This document shows, in pieces, positions 9,058-18,557 of a stretch of 64,000 nt of DNA. The notes beneath the pieces were generated by a model. The model did no database searches. It was not told where the DNA came from and was given only the letters and a program-made list of their open reading frames with translations. Source of the stretch: Acinetobacter sp. XH1741 (lineage in GTDB: Bacteria > Pseudomonadota > Gammaproteobacteria > Pseudomonadales > Moraxellaceae); assembly GCF_041021895.1 (NCBI RefSeq), contig NZ_CP157428.1, forward strand, positions 3,224,001 through 3,288,000, in the 5' to 3' direction. Position numbers and translations under genes: made by a program. Within the stretch, counting starts at the first letter, position 1. The number at the start of each line of letters is the position of its first letter.

Positions 9058-11241
9058 TTAAACAACTGGATAGGTCTGTTCTAAAATATTTTGCAAAGGT
9101 GAAGAAGTCGTATTTGGTAAAAGATGATCAAGATTTGTTGTCTGGTCAACTGAAGTATTTATATCGGTTTGTTCAGGTGTCTGTGTAGGCTTTAATGCTG
9201 TCGATACTAAAAGCTTTGCCACTGGATCTGAGTCACTCGCAGAAGAACTTTTCAACAAATCATCTATAGGAACAGTTTTCTGCTGGGTATTGGTCTCGGG
9301 TGTTGTATTTTGTGCAACTTTTAAAGTACTCAGTCCAACACTATCTGCTAAAGCTGGTTCATGTGTACCCAACGTATCTACTGAGGCATCGGCCAGGCTT
9401 GCAGTTTTCGGTGCGACCACATAAAAGGTAAATGGAGAGCTTGCCTCGCTGGTCAACCCTGCTGCATCCGTTTGAGTTAAAGTAATTACATGCTTACCAA
9501 GTGTCAGATCTTTATCAAATGTAAATGTCCAAGATCTACCAGTTGTGACAGTTACCATACCAATAGCAATGCCATTATCATAAATAGTGAGGGTTGCATT
9601 TGCTTCGCCAGAACCTGTGAGTTTTGGTCTAGCATCATCCGTTTCTGAACCTGCTGCAATAGCACCCTTTACGTCACCAACATTATCCTCCACAGTGTTT
9701 AATATCGGCTTTATCGGAGGGATAGTGTCTTTTGTACCAATAATATCCAGACTATCAGATCTATTTCCTGCAGCATCAATAGCCGAAACAGCTGCATGGT
9801 TGTTATCAGTTAAAGCTGGAGAAATAGCAATCGTAAATTTACCGTCAGCATCGGCTGTTCCTGTACCAATGACTTTACCGGTTACATCTTTAATTTCAAT
9901 TTTAGCGTTGGCTTCGGCCGTACCCGTTACAGAAGTTCCATCTGCATTAATTTGAGCCGTAGGTTTATCTGGTGCAATCGAGTCAAAGCCTGGCTTAATT
10001 TCTACAGGTTTAGATATATTACCAGCAGCATCTTCGGCAACTACCGTTCCTTTTTGTGAATCTTTTAAAGCGGGTGAAAGTGTAATCTGAAAGTCACCTT
10101 GAGCATCTGCTGTGCCACTTCCAATGACTTTACCATCTGCATCTTTAATTTGAACTTTGGCATTGGCTTCTGTTTTACCATGTATCACGGAGCCGTCTTT
10201 GCTTACTTCAACAAAAGGAGGAGCTGGTGGTATGGTATCTTTACCCGCAATAATTTTAACTTCCTCAGATTTATTACCAGCAGCATCTTCGGCAATCACT
10301 TTACCGCCCGCTTCACTGGTTAAAGGTGGGGTAAGTTTTAAAGCATAAATACCATCTTTATTTGCAAAAACTGTTCCCAATACTTTGCCAGTGGCATCAT
10401 AAACGGTAATTTTTGCATTGGCTTCCGCCTTACCTGTAACCAATGTACCATCATCACTTAATTGAGCTTGTGGGACATCAGGGGGAATTGTATCTTTTGT
10501 TCCTGTTAAGACAGTAGCTTTAGAATTATTTCCAGCTGCATCTTGGGCAATAACATTCAATTTATCGCCATTTACGAGTGGCTTGTCTAATTTAATCGTG
10601 TAATTTCCGTTTGCATCTGTAACGCCTGAAGCAACTGTATTGCCTGCGGCATCCTTAATGTAGATTTTCGCATTTGCCTCAGTTTTACCTGTCACCGTCA
10701 CGGTATCATCAGCAAGAGTTGCTGTTGGAGCAACGGGTGCAATTAAATCAGGAACAGTTGGTGAATCATTTTTATCATCTTTATTAAAAGCCCAAAGGTA
10801 CAAACCCTCGGCAGCTAAAACTGCTAAACCAGCTTTAAGTATGTTACCCATCGAAAAACTTGGATCACTATCAACAGCCATTGTTGCAGCTGACGAACTA
10901 GTAGTGGCATAGCCTAAATCTGTGACATGATTTAAGCCTCTATAATCGATGAGCTTACCTTGAGTATCAAACCGTGCTTCGACAAACTTTCCACTTTCTG
11001 TTGGCAAAACAAGTGAATTCTCTGTTGTATTCGTTGCTTCACTAAAGAAATTTTCTAGAACAATGGTCTCTCCATTTTTTAAATGGACGATAAGACTCCC
11101 ACCCTGCTTTTCCATTGATGCAATATCTTTTTGACTGACACCAATTTGAATAATAGTAGGTTGGTTTAAAACCACTTTATTGAGTTGACCATCTTGCAGA
11201 ACGTCCAAACCCTCTTTGGATGCTACAATTATTCTTGTCAT
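9058..11241 (-). CDS. BapA-prefix / bacterial Ig-repeat surface adhesin (Blp2-like)
   Basis: 727 residues. A BapA-prefix-like domain occupies about 1-110 (opening MTRIIVASKEGLDVLQDGQ). A short hydrophobic helix lies near 131-150 (ILKAGLAVLAAEGLYLWAF). Then four clear Ig-like repeats of about 84 residues each begin with P-x-A-x-L and carry TGKTEANAK, IKDAxGKVIG and AEDAAGN-(K/I)S, with DTIPP linkers. A fifth, divergent repeat is followed by a Ser/Thr-rich tail of about 115 residues ending in PVV. This architecture resembles the shorter Bap-like proteins (Blp2 type) of Acinetobacter, which are exported and act in adhesion and biofilm. There is no classical signal peptide; type I export is inferred. 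No transporter genes are in the window. Confidence 0.82.
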   Translation of the reverse strand: MTRIIVASKEGLDVLQDGQLNKVVLNQPTIIQIGVSQKDIASMEKQGGSLIVHLKNGETIVLENFFSEATNTTENSLVLPTESGKFVEARFDTQGKLIDYRGLNHVTDLGYATTSSSAATMAVDSDPSFSMGNILKAGLAVLAAEGLYLWAFNKDDKNDSPTVPDLIAPVAPTATLADDTVTVTGKTEANAKIYIKDAAGNTVASGVTDANGNYTIKLDKPLVNGDKLNVIAQDAAGNNSKATVLTGTKDTIPPDVPQAQLSDDGTLVTGKAEANAKITVYDATGKVLGTVFANKDGIYALKLTPPLTSEAGGKVIAEDAAGNKSEEVKIIAGKDTIPPAPPFVEVSKDGSVIHGKTEANAKVQIKDADGKVIGSGTADAQGDFQITLSPALKDSQKGTVVAEDAAGNISKPVEIKPGFDSIAPDKPTAQINADGTSVTGTAEANAKIEIKDVTGKVIGTGTADADGKFTIAISPALTDNNHAAVSAIDAAGNRSDSLDIIGTKDTIPPIKPILNTVEDNVGDVKGAIAAGSETDDARPKLTGSGEANATLTIYDNGIAIGMVTVTTGRSWTFTFDKDLTLGKHVITLTQTDAAGLTSEASSPFTFYVVAPKTASLADASVDTLGTHEPALADSVGLSTLKVAQNTTPETNTQQKTVPIDDLLKSSSASDSDPVAKLLVSTALKPTQTPEQTDINTSVDQTTNLDHLLPNTTSSPLQNILEQTYPVV

Positions 11242-11485
11242 TATTTCCTATCCTGAATTTCAGTTATATTTTTAAATGTGTAACTTTTTAAATGAGGCAT
11301 CTAAAAGCTATTTTATTGTTGCTTAAAATATCAAACTCACTTATTTATCACAATTCAATTAGTATATTTATCAATAATTTTTTTTGACTTTCTATTAAAA
11401 ATACAATTTACAGCAGGATCACATAAAACTTATATATTACATATTTTTAGCATCTATTCATTTTTAAATGAATCACAGCTGTAAT
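11242..11485. other. AT-rich intergenic region, adhesin promoter side
   Basis: 244 very AT-rich bases upstream of the adhesin and downstream of the cytochrome gene. It presumably carries the adhesin promoter. I could not pick a convincing -35/-10 pair, operator or ORF. Confidence 0.4.
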
Positions 11486-12109
11486 TTACATGGCTAAATA
11501 ATAAAAGCTAAAAGCTCCAATGAGGCCTAAAACAAATAAGGCCATATATTGAGTTATTTTGCTATCTTCTAATGATATTTTAAGCATGCTCCACCCCTGA
11601 AAACGTTTTGCCAAAATACTATTTAAAATAAGCGTTGAAAGGTGAAGTAAAACTAAGGCTAAAAATAAATTTGCAAATAATGAATGTAAATTTCTTAAGG
11701 AATGTGAATAAAAATGCTCAGTCCCATACCCAAGGACGACCACGATAGGAATCACCAGAAAAATGCATAATATTGAAGTTTGAAAAAGTGTAATACTGAT
11801 GAGCTGAATTGAATTTTTAGAAAAAATGCTTATTGAGTTGGTATGACTCAGTGCCTTTTTTATTGTAGTAAGCGCTATAGTCCCTCGTTTTTTAATCCCA
11901 AACGGTGTTGTATTTGAAACCCGTGGACTTAAAAAGTGCCAGATAACCCGTATGGTAATAGTTATTAGGAGGATATAACCAAACATCATATGAACTTGGT
12001 GTAAGTCCTCTTTATCCCCTGTAAAATAAGCACCAACAAACGCGAGCATGATAATGATGTGCAAGATTCTTATCAGAATATCAATATGCGGCCATACCTT
12101 TGACATCAT
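11486..12109 (-). CDS. Cytochrome b561/Ni-hydrogenase-type b-heme membrane protein
   Basis: About 207 residues with four to five transmembrane helices. From ATG 12109 it starts MMSKVWPHIDILIRILHIII, matching the conserved N-terminus of this family (V-W-D-x4-R-x2-H). A TG-D loop, LHQVHMMFGYILL with paired histidines, and a C-terminal helix with LHLSTLIL are typical heme-ligand positions. Such proteins pass electrons between quinones or soluble partners across the inner membrane. The partner here is unknown. A longer reading frame begins at a TTG at 12160, but it has no visible ribosome site and adds a hydrophobic stub, so I prefer the shorter start. Confidence 0.75.
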   Translation of the reverse strand: MMSKVWPHIDILIRILHIIIMLAFVGAYFTGDKEDLHQVHMMFGYILLITITIRVIWHFLSPRVSNTTPFGIKKRGTIALTTIKKALSHTNSISIFSKNSIQLISITLFQTSILCIFLVIPIVVVLGYGTEHFYSHSLRNLHSLFANLFLALVLLHLSTLILNSILAKRFQGWSMLKISLEDSKITQYMALFVLGLIGAFSFYYLAM

Positions 12110-12187
12110 AAAACTCAAAATTAAAATTAACGACCACTTTGACAATTGAAACTTAAACAAATATTAATCAGTTTTCTTTTTTAGTTA

Positions 12188-12215
12188 TAAAAAAAGAGTA
12201 CCGATAACGGTACTC
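12188..12215 (-). terminator. Terminator after sohB
   Basis: On the minus strand GAGTACCG, TTAT, CGGTACTC runs into a TTTTTTTATA tract. Confidence 0.85.
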
Positions 12216-12239
12216 TCACGTTCAAATATAAAATCTGAA

Positions 12240-13202
12240 TTAAAACTTCGTATCGCGCATTTGAACTAAGGTTGAGTTCGCTTTTGCCAAACTATCTGCC
12301 ACTTTATTCATTACAGCCGGAATCAAGCTATCAGCCATTTGAGCTGCTTGCAGACCCAATTTTTCACCTAAGGTTGCTTTCTTGCGTGTATTAATCACAT
12401 ACACATCATGTTGTGGTAACAAAGCTAACAGGTACTCATCAGAAGTTTCTAGCTTATCAACAAGATTTAAATCAAGCGCATCTCGTCCATACCAGTGTTC
12501 ACCTGTAGCGACTTTATCTACATTAAGCTGTGGACGATATTTCTCTACAAAGTGTTTAAATAACTGATGCGTTTGCTGTAGCTCTTCTTCAAACTTTGCC
12601 TTACCTTCAGGCGTATTTTCACCAAACATGGTCACAGTACGCTTATATTGACCTGCTGTGTAAAGTTCAAAATCAACATTATGTTCTTTTAAAAGACGAT
12701 TGAAATTTGGAACCTGAGCAACTACACCAATTGAACCTACTACAGCAAATGGTGCAGAAATAATTTCATTTGCAATACATGCCATCATATAACCACCACT
12801 TGCAGCGACTTTGTCGACACAAATCGTTAAATGAAAACCTGCATCACGCAAACGAACCAATTGAGCCGCTGCTAGTCCATAACCATGAACCATACCACCT
12901 GGGCTTTCAAGGCGTACCACTACACGATCACGGCCAGCTTTAGCCGTTGCTAAAATGAGTGTGATTTCTTCACGTAAGTTTTCAACCGCAGATGCCTGAA
13001 TATCACCCTTAAAATCTAAAACAAAAATTTTCTGGTTGTTTTTACGGCGGATCTTCGCTTCTTTCGCAAGTTGTTGTGCTAATTGTAAAAGCTCTAAACG
13101 GCTTGATGTCGTTTGTGCAATTTTTTTTCGCTGTTCATTTACACGTGCATTCAAATGACTGACACGTATCTCTGCAGGGAGTTTAGGCAAATGGAATAAC
13201 AT
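12240..13202 (-). CDS. sohB: SohB-type S49 family serine peptidase
   Basis: 320-residue signal-peptide-peptidase A family protein. The catalytic serine lies in KVAASGGYMMA (about Ser180). The lysine partner is in the QYKRTVTMFG segment about 50 residues later. GSIGVVAQVPN and LESPGGMVHGYG are family landmarks. E. coli SohB has N-terminal membrane helices. This protein begins with a soluble-looking, lysine/arginine-rich helical stretch and I see no transmembrane segment, so it could be cytoplasmic or peripheral. In Acinetobacter the family is annotated as S49 peptidase. Its own terminator follows. Confidence 0.87.
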   Translation of the reverse strand: MLFHLPKLPAEIRVSHLNARVNEQRKKIAQTTSSRLELLQLAQQLAKEAKIRRKNNQKIFVLDFKGDIQASAVENLREEITLILATAKAGRDRVVVRLESPGGMVHGYGLAAAQLVRLRDAGFHLTICVDKVAASGGYMMACIANEIISAPFAVVGSIGVVAQVPNFNRLLKEHNVDFELYTAGQYKRTVTMFGENTPEGKAKFEEELQQTHQLFKHFVEKYRPQLNVDKVATGEHWYGRDALDLNLVDKLETSDEYLLALLPQHDVYVINTRKKATLGEKLGLQAAQMADSLIPAVMNKVADSLAKANSTLVQMRDTKF

Positions 13203-13310
13203 AAAATTCTATGCTCATAAGTTTCTCTTTATAGCCTTAAGATGTGGTTCTTTTGATTAAAATTCAATAGTGTTTTTGCAAAATAGATTCATTTTCATTT
13301 ATTAAATAAA

Positions 13311-13335
13311 AAAAAGAGCACTTGGCTCTTTTTTT
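13311..13335 (-). terminator. Terminator of the pst operon
   Basis: AAAAAGAGC, ACTTG, GCTCTTTTTTT. On the minus strand it sits just after the pstB stop. Confidence 0.78.
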
Positions 13336-13348
13336 AAATCGCTGGTAA

Positions 13349-14251
13349 TTAACCAAAACGACCCGTGATATAGGCTTCAGTCAACTGATGATCAGGTTGA
13401 GTAAACACTTTTTCTGTCGAGTTTACTTCAATCAAATCACCTAAATGGAAGTATGCTGTACGGTCTGAAACACGTGCTGCCTGTTGCATCGAGTGCGTTA
13501 CGATGACAATGGTATATTGATCAGAAAGTTCAGAAATCAACTCTTCCACTTTTGCTGTAGCAATTGGGTCAAGCGCAGAACAAGGTTCGTCCATCAAAAT
13601 TACTTCAGGACTTACTGCAATAGTACGTGCAATACATAAACGTTGTTGCTGACCACCAGATAAACCTGTGCCCGGCTGATTCAAACGGTCTTTAACTTCT
13701 TCCCATAGACCTGCTTTACGCAAGCTATTTTCAACAATTTCTTCTAGGTCATATTTATCACGTGCTAAACCATGTAGTTTCGGTCCATACGCAACATTAT
13801 CAAAAATAGACTTAGGGAATGGATTTGGCTTTTGAAACACCATACCCACCTGAGCACGCAGTAATACAACATCTAGATTTGGATCATAGATATTTTTATC
13901 ATCTAATGTGATCTTACCTGTTACACGGCAACCATCAATCGTGTCATTCATACGGTTTAAAGTACGAAGGAAAGTCGATTTACCACAACCCGATGGTCCA
14001 ATAAATGCGATAACTTCATTTTGATAGATATCTAAATCGATGCCTTTAATCGCTTCAAAGTCACCATAATAAACATGGGCGTCTTGAGCACTGATTTTGA
14101 TTTCGGTTGAATTCGGCTTTTTTGAAGTATGAGGTTCAAAATGCGAAACATACGAAGTGCTATGATGCGATTGTGTATCTGTAAGTTTAGATTGTTCAGT
14201 ATTCACTAACTTATCCTTTTCTAAGGAATTCGTAATATCAATAGTATTCAT
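13349..14251 (-). CDS. pstB: Phosphate ABC transporter ATP-binding protein PstB
   Basis: 300-residue ATPase of the high-affinity phosphate importer PstSCAB. It has Walker [11 protein letters not shown]-loop VFQKPNPFP (the PstB-specific [14 protein letters not shown] motif), ABC signature LSGGQQQRL, Walker [13 protein letters not shown] and the switch His in VTHSM. The N-terminal 45 residues (Ser/Thr/Gln-rich) extend beyond the E. coli form (about 257 residues) and look unstructured. The AGAGGA ribosome site before ATG 14251 supports this long start. Last gene of pstS-C-A-B; phoU is not adjacent here. Confidence 0.97.
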   Translation of the reverse strand: MNTIDITNSLEKDKLVNTEQSKLTDTQSHHSTSYVSHFEPHTSKKPNSTEIKISAQDAHVYYGDFEAIKGIDLDIYQNEVIAFIGPSGCGKSTFLRTLNRMNDTIDGCRVTGKITLDDKNIYDPNLDVVLLRAQVGMVFQKPNPFPKSIFDNVAYGPKLHGLARDKYDLEEIVENSLRKAGLWEEVKDRLNQPGTGLSGGQQQRLCIARTIAVSPEVILMDEPCSALDPIATAKVEELISELSDQYTIVIVTHSMQQAARVSDRTAYFHLGDLIEVNSTEKVFTQPDHQLTEAYITGRFG

Positions 14252-14264
14252 GATTTATCCTCTA

Positions 14265-15662
14265 TTACCAACGCACTTCGAACTTTTTACGTAACCAAAT
14301 TGCAAGGCTGTTTAAGCCAATCATTAATGCAAGAAGTACGATAATCGCAGCAGCAGTACGGCCTTCGAAGAAGTTACGCAACTCATTACCCTGCCATAAG
14401 TAAACTTGAACAGGTAAAGCAGTTGCTTGATCAAATGGAGTTGTTGGAATACTTGCAACGAATGCACTCATCCCGATTAAAAGTAACGGCGCAGTTTCAC
14501 CTAAAGCATGTGCAACACCAATAATCGCACCCGTCATGATCCCCGGCATCGCCAACGGTAAAACATGATGAAAAACGGTTTGTACTTTAGATGCACCTAA
14601 ACCAAGTGCAGCTTGACGAATTGATGGTGGCACAGCTTTTAAAGAAGCACGTGTGGTAATAATGACGGTTGGTAATGTCATTAAACTTAATACCAAACCA
14701 CCGACCAACGGCGCTGACAATGGTAAGCGCATCCAGCCAATAAAAATCGCAGCACCGAGTAAACCAAACACGATTGAAGGAACAGCCGCAAGGTTATTAA
14801 TGTTGACTTCAATAATGTCGGTAATGAAATTCTTTGGAGCAAATTCTTCTAAATAGATAGCACTTGCTACACCAATTGGAATCGAAATCAGGATGACGAT
14901 CAGCATCATGAATAACGAGCCCATAAATGCACCAGCAAGACCACTAATAGCTGGTGAACTACGAGAGTCCGGATTTGTAAATAAATTGGTATTAAATGTA
15001 TTTTCAAGAATACCTTTTGCTTTTAGATCATCAGCGAGCTTACGTATTTCCGGATCTAGCTGTTGCTGATCATCTGGTAATGAACGGTCAATATTACCTT
15101 TTAACCATACATCGACATTGGCATCCCCTAAGAAAGTAAGATTTTCTTTTTTACCAATAAGTGACGGGTTTGCAAATACCATATCACGTAAACGATATGC
15201 TTCTGAGCTTGCATAAAGACTACGTAACGAATCACGCTGTGACTCAAGTGAAGGATCCTTTGCAACCATTCCATTTACGATGAGGCTATCCCAATCCACC
15301 ATACCCATTTTTGTTTGCCAATCGACATAACGTTCTTGGTAATGCGCTGGTGTTTCACCCTGTGTACGTACAGGTACAGGACCTGCATCAATCACTTTAG
15401 GGTCAAAGTAAACCGGTACATTCATACTGGTTTGCCAAAATGCCGGTAAACCTTTTGCCAAAATACTGCCAAACAGTAGTGCAACAAATGCAAGACCAAT
15501 CACAACTGCCGAAAAACCAGCAAAACGAAAAGCTTTTTCTTTACGGTGACGTTTAGCCAATGATTTTTCAATCACTTTTTTACGGCGATCACGTGCCTGA
15601 GCAGCAGCTTGTGGATCAAATACGTTCTGATCCGTAGGAGACGATGTATTTGATGTACTCAT
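14265..15662 (-). CDS. pstA: Phosphate ABC transporter permease PstA (long form)
   Basis: 465-residue inner-membrane permease. The C-terminal half carries the ABC permease domain with the EAA-like loop (IRQAALGLGASKVQTVFHHVLPLAMPG). Compared with the 296-residue E. coli PstA it has a basic cytoplasmic N-terminal tail, one transmembrane helix (about 45-70), then about 170 residues of soluble, probably periplasmic sequence before the remaining helices. The start overlaps the pstC stop by 4 bases (ATGA), so translation is probably coupled. Long PstA forms also occur in pseudomonads. Confidence 0.95.
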   Translation of the reverse strand: MSTSNTSSPTDQNVFDPQAAAQARDRRKKVIEKSLAKRHRKEKAFRFAGFSAVVIGLAFVALLFGSILAKGLPAFWQTSMNVPVYFDPKVIDAGPVPVRTQGETPAHYQERYVDWQTKMGMVDWDSLIVNGMVAKDPSLESQRDSLRSLYASSEAYRLRDMVFANPSLIGKKENLTFLGDANVDVWLKGNIDRSLPDDQQQLDPEIRKLADDLKAKGILENTFNTNLFTNPDSRSSPAISGLAGAFMGSLFMMLIVILISIPIGVASAIYLEEFAPKNFITDIIEVNINNLAAVPSIVFGLLGAAIFIGWMRLPLSAPLVGGLVLSLMTLPTVIITTRASLKAVPPSIRQAALGLGASKVQTVFHHVLPLAMPGIMTGAIIGVAHALGETAPLLLIGMSAFVASIPTTPFDQATALPVQVYLWQGNELRNFFEGRTAAAIIVLLALMIGLNSLAIWLRKKFEVRW

Positions 15663-17038
15663 TCGTATTGCTCACGGTATTTACGCACAATGTACAGTGC
15701 AACAATGTTTAATCCCAAAGTAATCACAAAGAGTGTTAAACCCAGTGCAAATGCTACCAAGGCCTGTGGACTTGCAAAATCGGTATCACCCGTTAACTGT
15801 TTTACAATGGTCACAGTGACTGTCGAAACAGCTTCAAATGGATTTGCATGTAGAAGTGGACTGTTCCCCGCTGCCAAAACCACAATCATGGTTTCCCCCA
15901 CGGCACGGGATACAGCCAATAAGAATGCACCTGTAATACCCGGCAAAGCTGCTGGTAAAACCACTTGGCGAATTGTTTCTGACTTGGTTGCTCCAAGTCC
16001 TAGTGAACCATCACGTAGTGCACGAGGAACTTGAGTAATAATGTCATCAGACAAAGATGACACAAACGGAATAATCATAATTCCCATAACGAAACCGGCA
16101 GTTAAAGCACTGGTTGCGTTAATTTCGATACCGACATATGCACCGGCAGCTTTAAAAAATGGCCCAATAACCATCATGGCAAAAACACCATAAACGATTG
16201 TTGGAATACCCGCCAAAACTTCAATCGTTGGTTTTGCCCAAGAACGTAACCATGGAGAAGCATACTCAGCCAGATAAATGGCAATCATCAAGCCAACTGG
16301 CACAGCAACGAGTAGAGCAATACCACTGACCATGAGTGTTCCCCATAGCAATGGTAATAAACCATAACTTCCTTCAGCATTACCTGAAGTACTAAAGCCC
16401 GGGTTCCATTCTGTACCAAAGAAAAAGTCAATTGGACTCACAAAATGGAAGAAGTGCATCGCTTCACCAAACATCGACATCACAATGCCAATGGTGGTTA
16501 AAATTGCAACACCAGAACACAAGATTAAAGCAACGTTAATAGCACGTTCAACTTGGTTACGTGCACGATATTCTTGGTTGATTTTTTTCTTTGCCCAAGC
16601 TAAACCCAACAAGGCTGCACATACAACAACAGCAAATTTGGCAAAAGAGCCAATAGTTTGAAATTTTGCATATTGCTGAGCAGCAGCTAGCTCATAAGCA
16701 GCTGGATGATCACTTACCCCAAAACCTGAAGCAATCGCTTGAACTCGATCTACAAGAACACTTCTAGCAGCTTCATCGAGAGAAGCACTCACAGCAGCAG
16801 GAACATTATTAAAGATAATATGATTTAAAATACTTGGCTCAACCAAGTTCCAAATGATCAAAATTAAAAAAGCAGGGATACCGCACCAAAGCCCAACCAG
16901 TGCGCCATAATAACCAGGACGAGAATGTAGTGTCGCCGAGTTGCTTCCCTTACCTGCTAGGTTACGGCTCTTTCTCAGCCCAAGTTGATATGCGATTGCC
17001 ACAAGGGCTAACAACACACCGATAAGTAGCAGATTCAT
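15659..17038 (-). CDS. pstC: Phosphate ABC transporter permease PstC (long form)
   Basis: 459-residue inner-membrane permease pairing with PstA. The permease core and EAA loop (LRDGSLGLGATKSETIRQVVLPAALPG) are in the C-terminal two thirds. The N-terminal third has two or three extra helices and a soluble loop (about 85-125, LDEAARSVLVDRVQAIASGFG) not found in the 319-residue E. coli protein. It follows pstS after about 100 bases containing a terminator-like hairpin, and overlaps pstA. Confidence 0.95.
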   Translation of the reverse strand: MNLLLIGVLLALVAIAYQLGLRKSRNLAGKGSNSATLHSRPGYYGALVGLWCGIPAFLILIIWNLVEPSILNHIIFNNVPAAVSASLDEAARSVLVDRVQAIASGFGVSDHPAAYELAAAQQYAKFQTIGSFAKFAVVVCAALLGLAWAKKKINQEYRARNQVERAINVALILCSGVAILTTIGIVMSMFGEAMHFFHFVSPIDFFFGTEWNPGFSTSGNAEGSYGLLPLLWGTLMVSGIALLVAVPVGLMIAIYLAEYASPWLRSWAKPTIEVLAGIPTIVYGVFAMMVIGPFFKAAGAYVGIEINATSALTAGFVMGIMIIPFVSSLSDDIITQVPRALRDGSLGLGATKSETIRQVVLPAALPGITGAFLLAVSRAVGETMIVVLAAGNSPLLHANPFEAVSTVTVTIVKQLTGDTDFASPQALVAFALGLTLFVITLGLNIVALYIVRKYREQYE

Positions 17039-17090
17039 GTATTCTCCACTGTTTTCTCAATTGTCATAATTTGGGAAAAACGTGTTAGAC

Positions 17091-17123
17091 AAAAAGGCTG
17101 ATGACCGCTTGGGATCACCAGCC
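17091..17123 (-). terminator. Intra-operon terminator between pstS and pstC
   Basis: On the minus strand GGCTGGTGAT, 8 bases, GTCATCAGCC (two wobbles), then TTTTTGT. A leaky terminator here would let pstS be made in excess of the permease genes. Confidence 0.75.
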
Positions 17124-17138
17124 CCTATTCAAAACAAT

Positions 17139-18170
17139 TTATTTAACAGTTTTACCTGCTTTAAAGTCAGCTAAAACTTTAGCGCGTTCTGCATCAGACA
17201 TTGCGATTAAACCATCACGCTCAGCTTTAGAACCTTTACCAGTCGCTTTTTTGCTTAGGAAATATTCTACGTACTGTGGTAAACCTTTAACTGATTTTAA
17301 GTGTTCGCCTTTCACGTAGAAGAATAATGGGCGAGATACAGGGTATGTACCATTCAACACAGTTTTTTCAGAAGGAAGGATGTTGTTTACTGATGCTACA
17401 CGTAACTTGTCACGGTTCATGTCATAGAAGCTTAAACCAAATACACCAACTGCACTTGGAGAAGTTTTTAAGCGAGCTAATGTTTCTGTATAGTCGCCAG
17501 CAATTTCAATTACACGGCCATCTTTACGGAAAGTAGAACATGCTTTCTTCTGAGCTTCTTTCTCTAAGCTTTTGAAGTATTCGTATGATTCACAACCAGC
17601 ATCAACCATTTTCTCTTGGAAAACTTCACGTGTACCGTGGTTAGATGCAGGAATAACAAGCGTAATCGGCTCATTAGGAAGTGACTTGTCAATTTGGTTC
17701 CAGTTTGTATAAGGGTTTGGAACCAATTTACCTTTAGAAGGTAACTGTGCAGCTAAAGCAGCAAACACGTGATAAGGTTTTAATTTATAAGCTGCTTTGT
17801 GTGAGCTAGACGCAAATACAATACCGTCATAACCAATTTTAATTTCTTGAATTTGTTTTACACCAGCTTTGTTACAAGCTTCAATTTCAGTGCTTTTAAT
17901 TTTACGAGAAGCATTTGCTACGTCGATCGTGTTGTCGCCCACGCCTTGACAGAACTGTTTTAAACCAGCAGAAGAACCACCAGAACCCACAACAGGAGTT
18001 TTAAATTGAGGGAATGTATTACCGAATTCTTCAGCTACAACGCTGGCAAACGGTAATACAGTTGAAGAACCAGCAATTTGAATCGTATCACGAGCTGCAT
18101 TTGCAGTCGTTGTTACAGCGGCCCCAGTTACTGCTAACGCAATTGCGATTTGACGTGAATTTAAGCGCAT
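17139..18170 (-). CDS. pstS: Phosphate-binding periplasmic protein PstS
   Basis: 343 residues from ATG 18170, preceded by a good ribosome site (GAGAGAACAGA). An in-frame ATG 15 bases upstream is possible. The signal peptide is about 24-25 residues (ending TTTANA). The phosphate-binding loops are seen as IAGSSTVLPFASVVAEEF and VVGSGGSSAGLKQFC, with the later SNHGTREVF segment, a variant of the SGT motif. Captures inorganic phosphate for PstCAB. First gene of the operon, under a probable PhoB site. Confidence 0.96.
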   Translation of the reverse strand: MRLNSRQIAIALAVTGAAVTTTANAARDTIQIAGSSTVLPFASVVAEEFGNTFPQFKTPVVGSGGSSAGLKQFCQGVGDNTIDVANASRKIKSTEIEACNKAGVKQIQEIKIGYDGIVFASSSHKAAYKLKPYHVFAALAAQLPSKGKLVPNPYTNWNQIDKSLPNEPITLVIPASNHGTREVFQEKMVDAGCESYEYFKSLEKEAQKKACSTFRKDGRVIEIAGDYTETLARLKTSPSAVGVFGLSFYDMNRDKLRVASVNNILPSEKTVLNGTYPVSRPLFFYVKGEHLKSVKGLPQYVEYFLSKKATGKGSKAERDGLIAMSDAERAKVLADFKAGKTVK

Positions 18171-18557
18171 TCTGTTCTCTCTCATTAATGCAATAGGTTG
18201 TACGTCACTTTTTGTTGAGTGCTTGTACGCTCTTCGATAGCTGCATTGTGAATAGAAAATATGACAAATAAGTTACAGTATGATGACGCTTTCATGATTT
18301 TTATAATGTTCACTGTCATATTTCTAATTTTATTTGATATCAAACATTTACTTATAATTTATAAGGGTCTTAGCCCTTAAAAGCTTCAATAAATATGACA
18401 ACGTAATAAACGCTACTACCATAATTTTTTAAAAATCGAAAAATTAAAGAATTTAATTTATTGATATTACAAGTTTATTTCATAAATGCTTTTTTAAATG
18501 TTTATACAGATTATTTATTTTTAAAAATTATTTCAATGTTACATGAAAATATTATGA
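18171..18557. other. AT-rich regulatory region upstream of pstS
   Basis: About 390 bases with no ORF worth calling. The proximal 130 bases hold the Pho box. Further out is a small dyad, AAGGG-TCTTAG-CCCTT, near 18364. The rest is AT-rich with no other convincing signal. Confidence 0.5.
18245..18289 (-). promoter_or_regulatory. Pho box (three tandem 7-mers) and -10 of pstS
   Basis: Reading towards pstS: GCGTCAT (18289-18283), 4 bases, CTGTAAC (18278-18272), 4 bases, TTGTCAT (18267-18261). The 7+4 spacing and sequence match the PhoB half-site CTGTCAT. A -10-like CACAAT (18250-18245) lies 10 bases downstream, the usual PhoB-activated layout in which the box replaces the -35. Confidence 0.8.

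Noticed and set aside
9587..10348. Open frames on the plus strand across the adhesin gene
   Set aside because: They mirror the repetitive Ig-domain coding sequence on the minus strand and have no signal or family features of their own.
9700..10740. Regularly spaced DNA repeats that might suggest a CRISPR array
   Set aside because: Period is about 250 bases and in frame; they are the Ig-like protein repeats of the adhesin.
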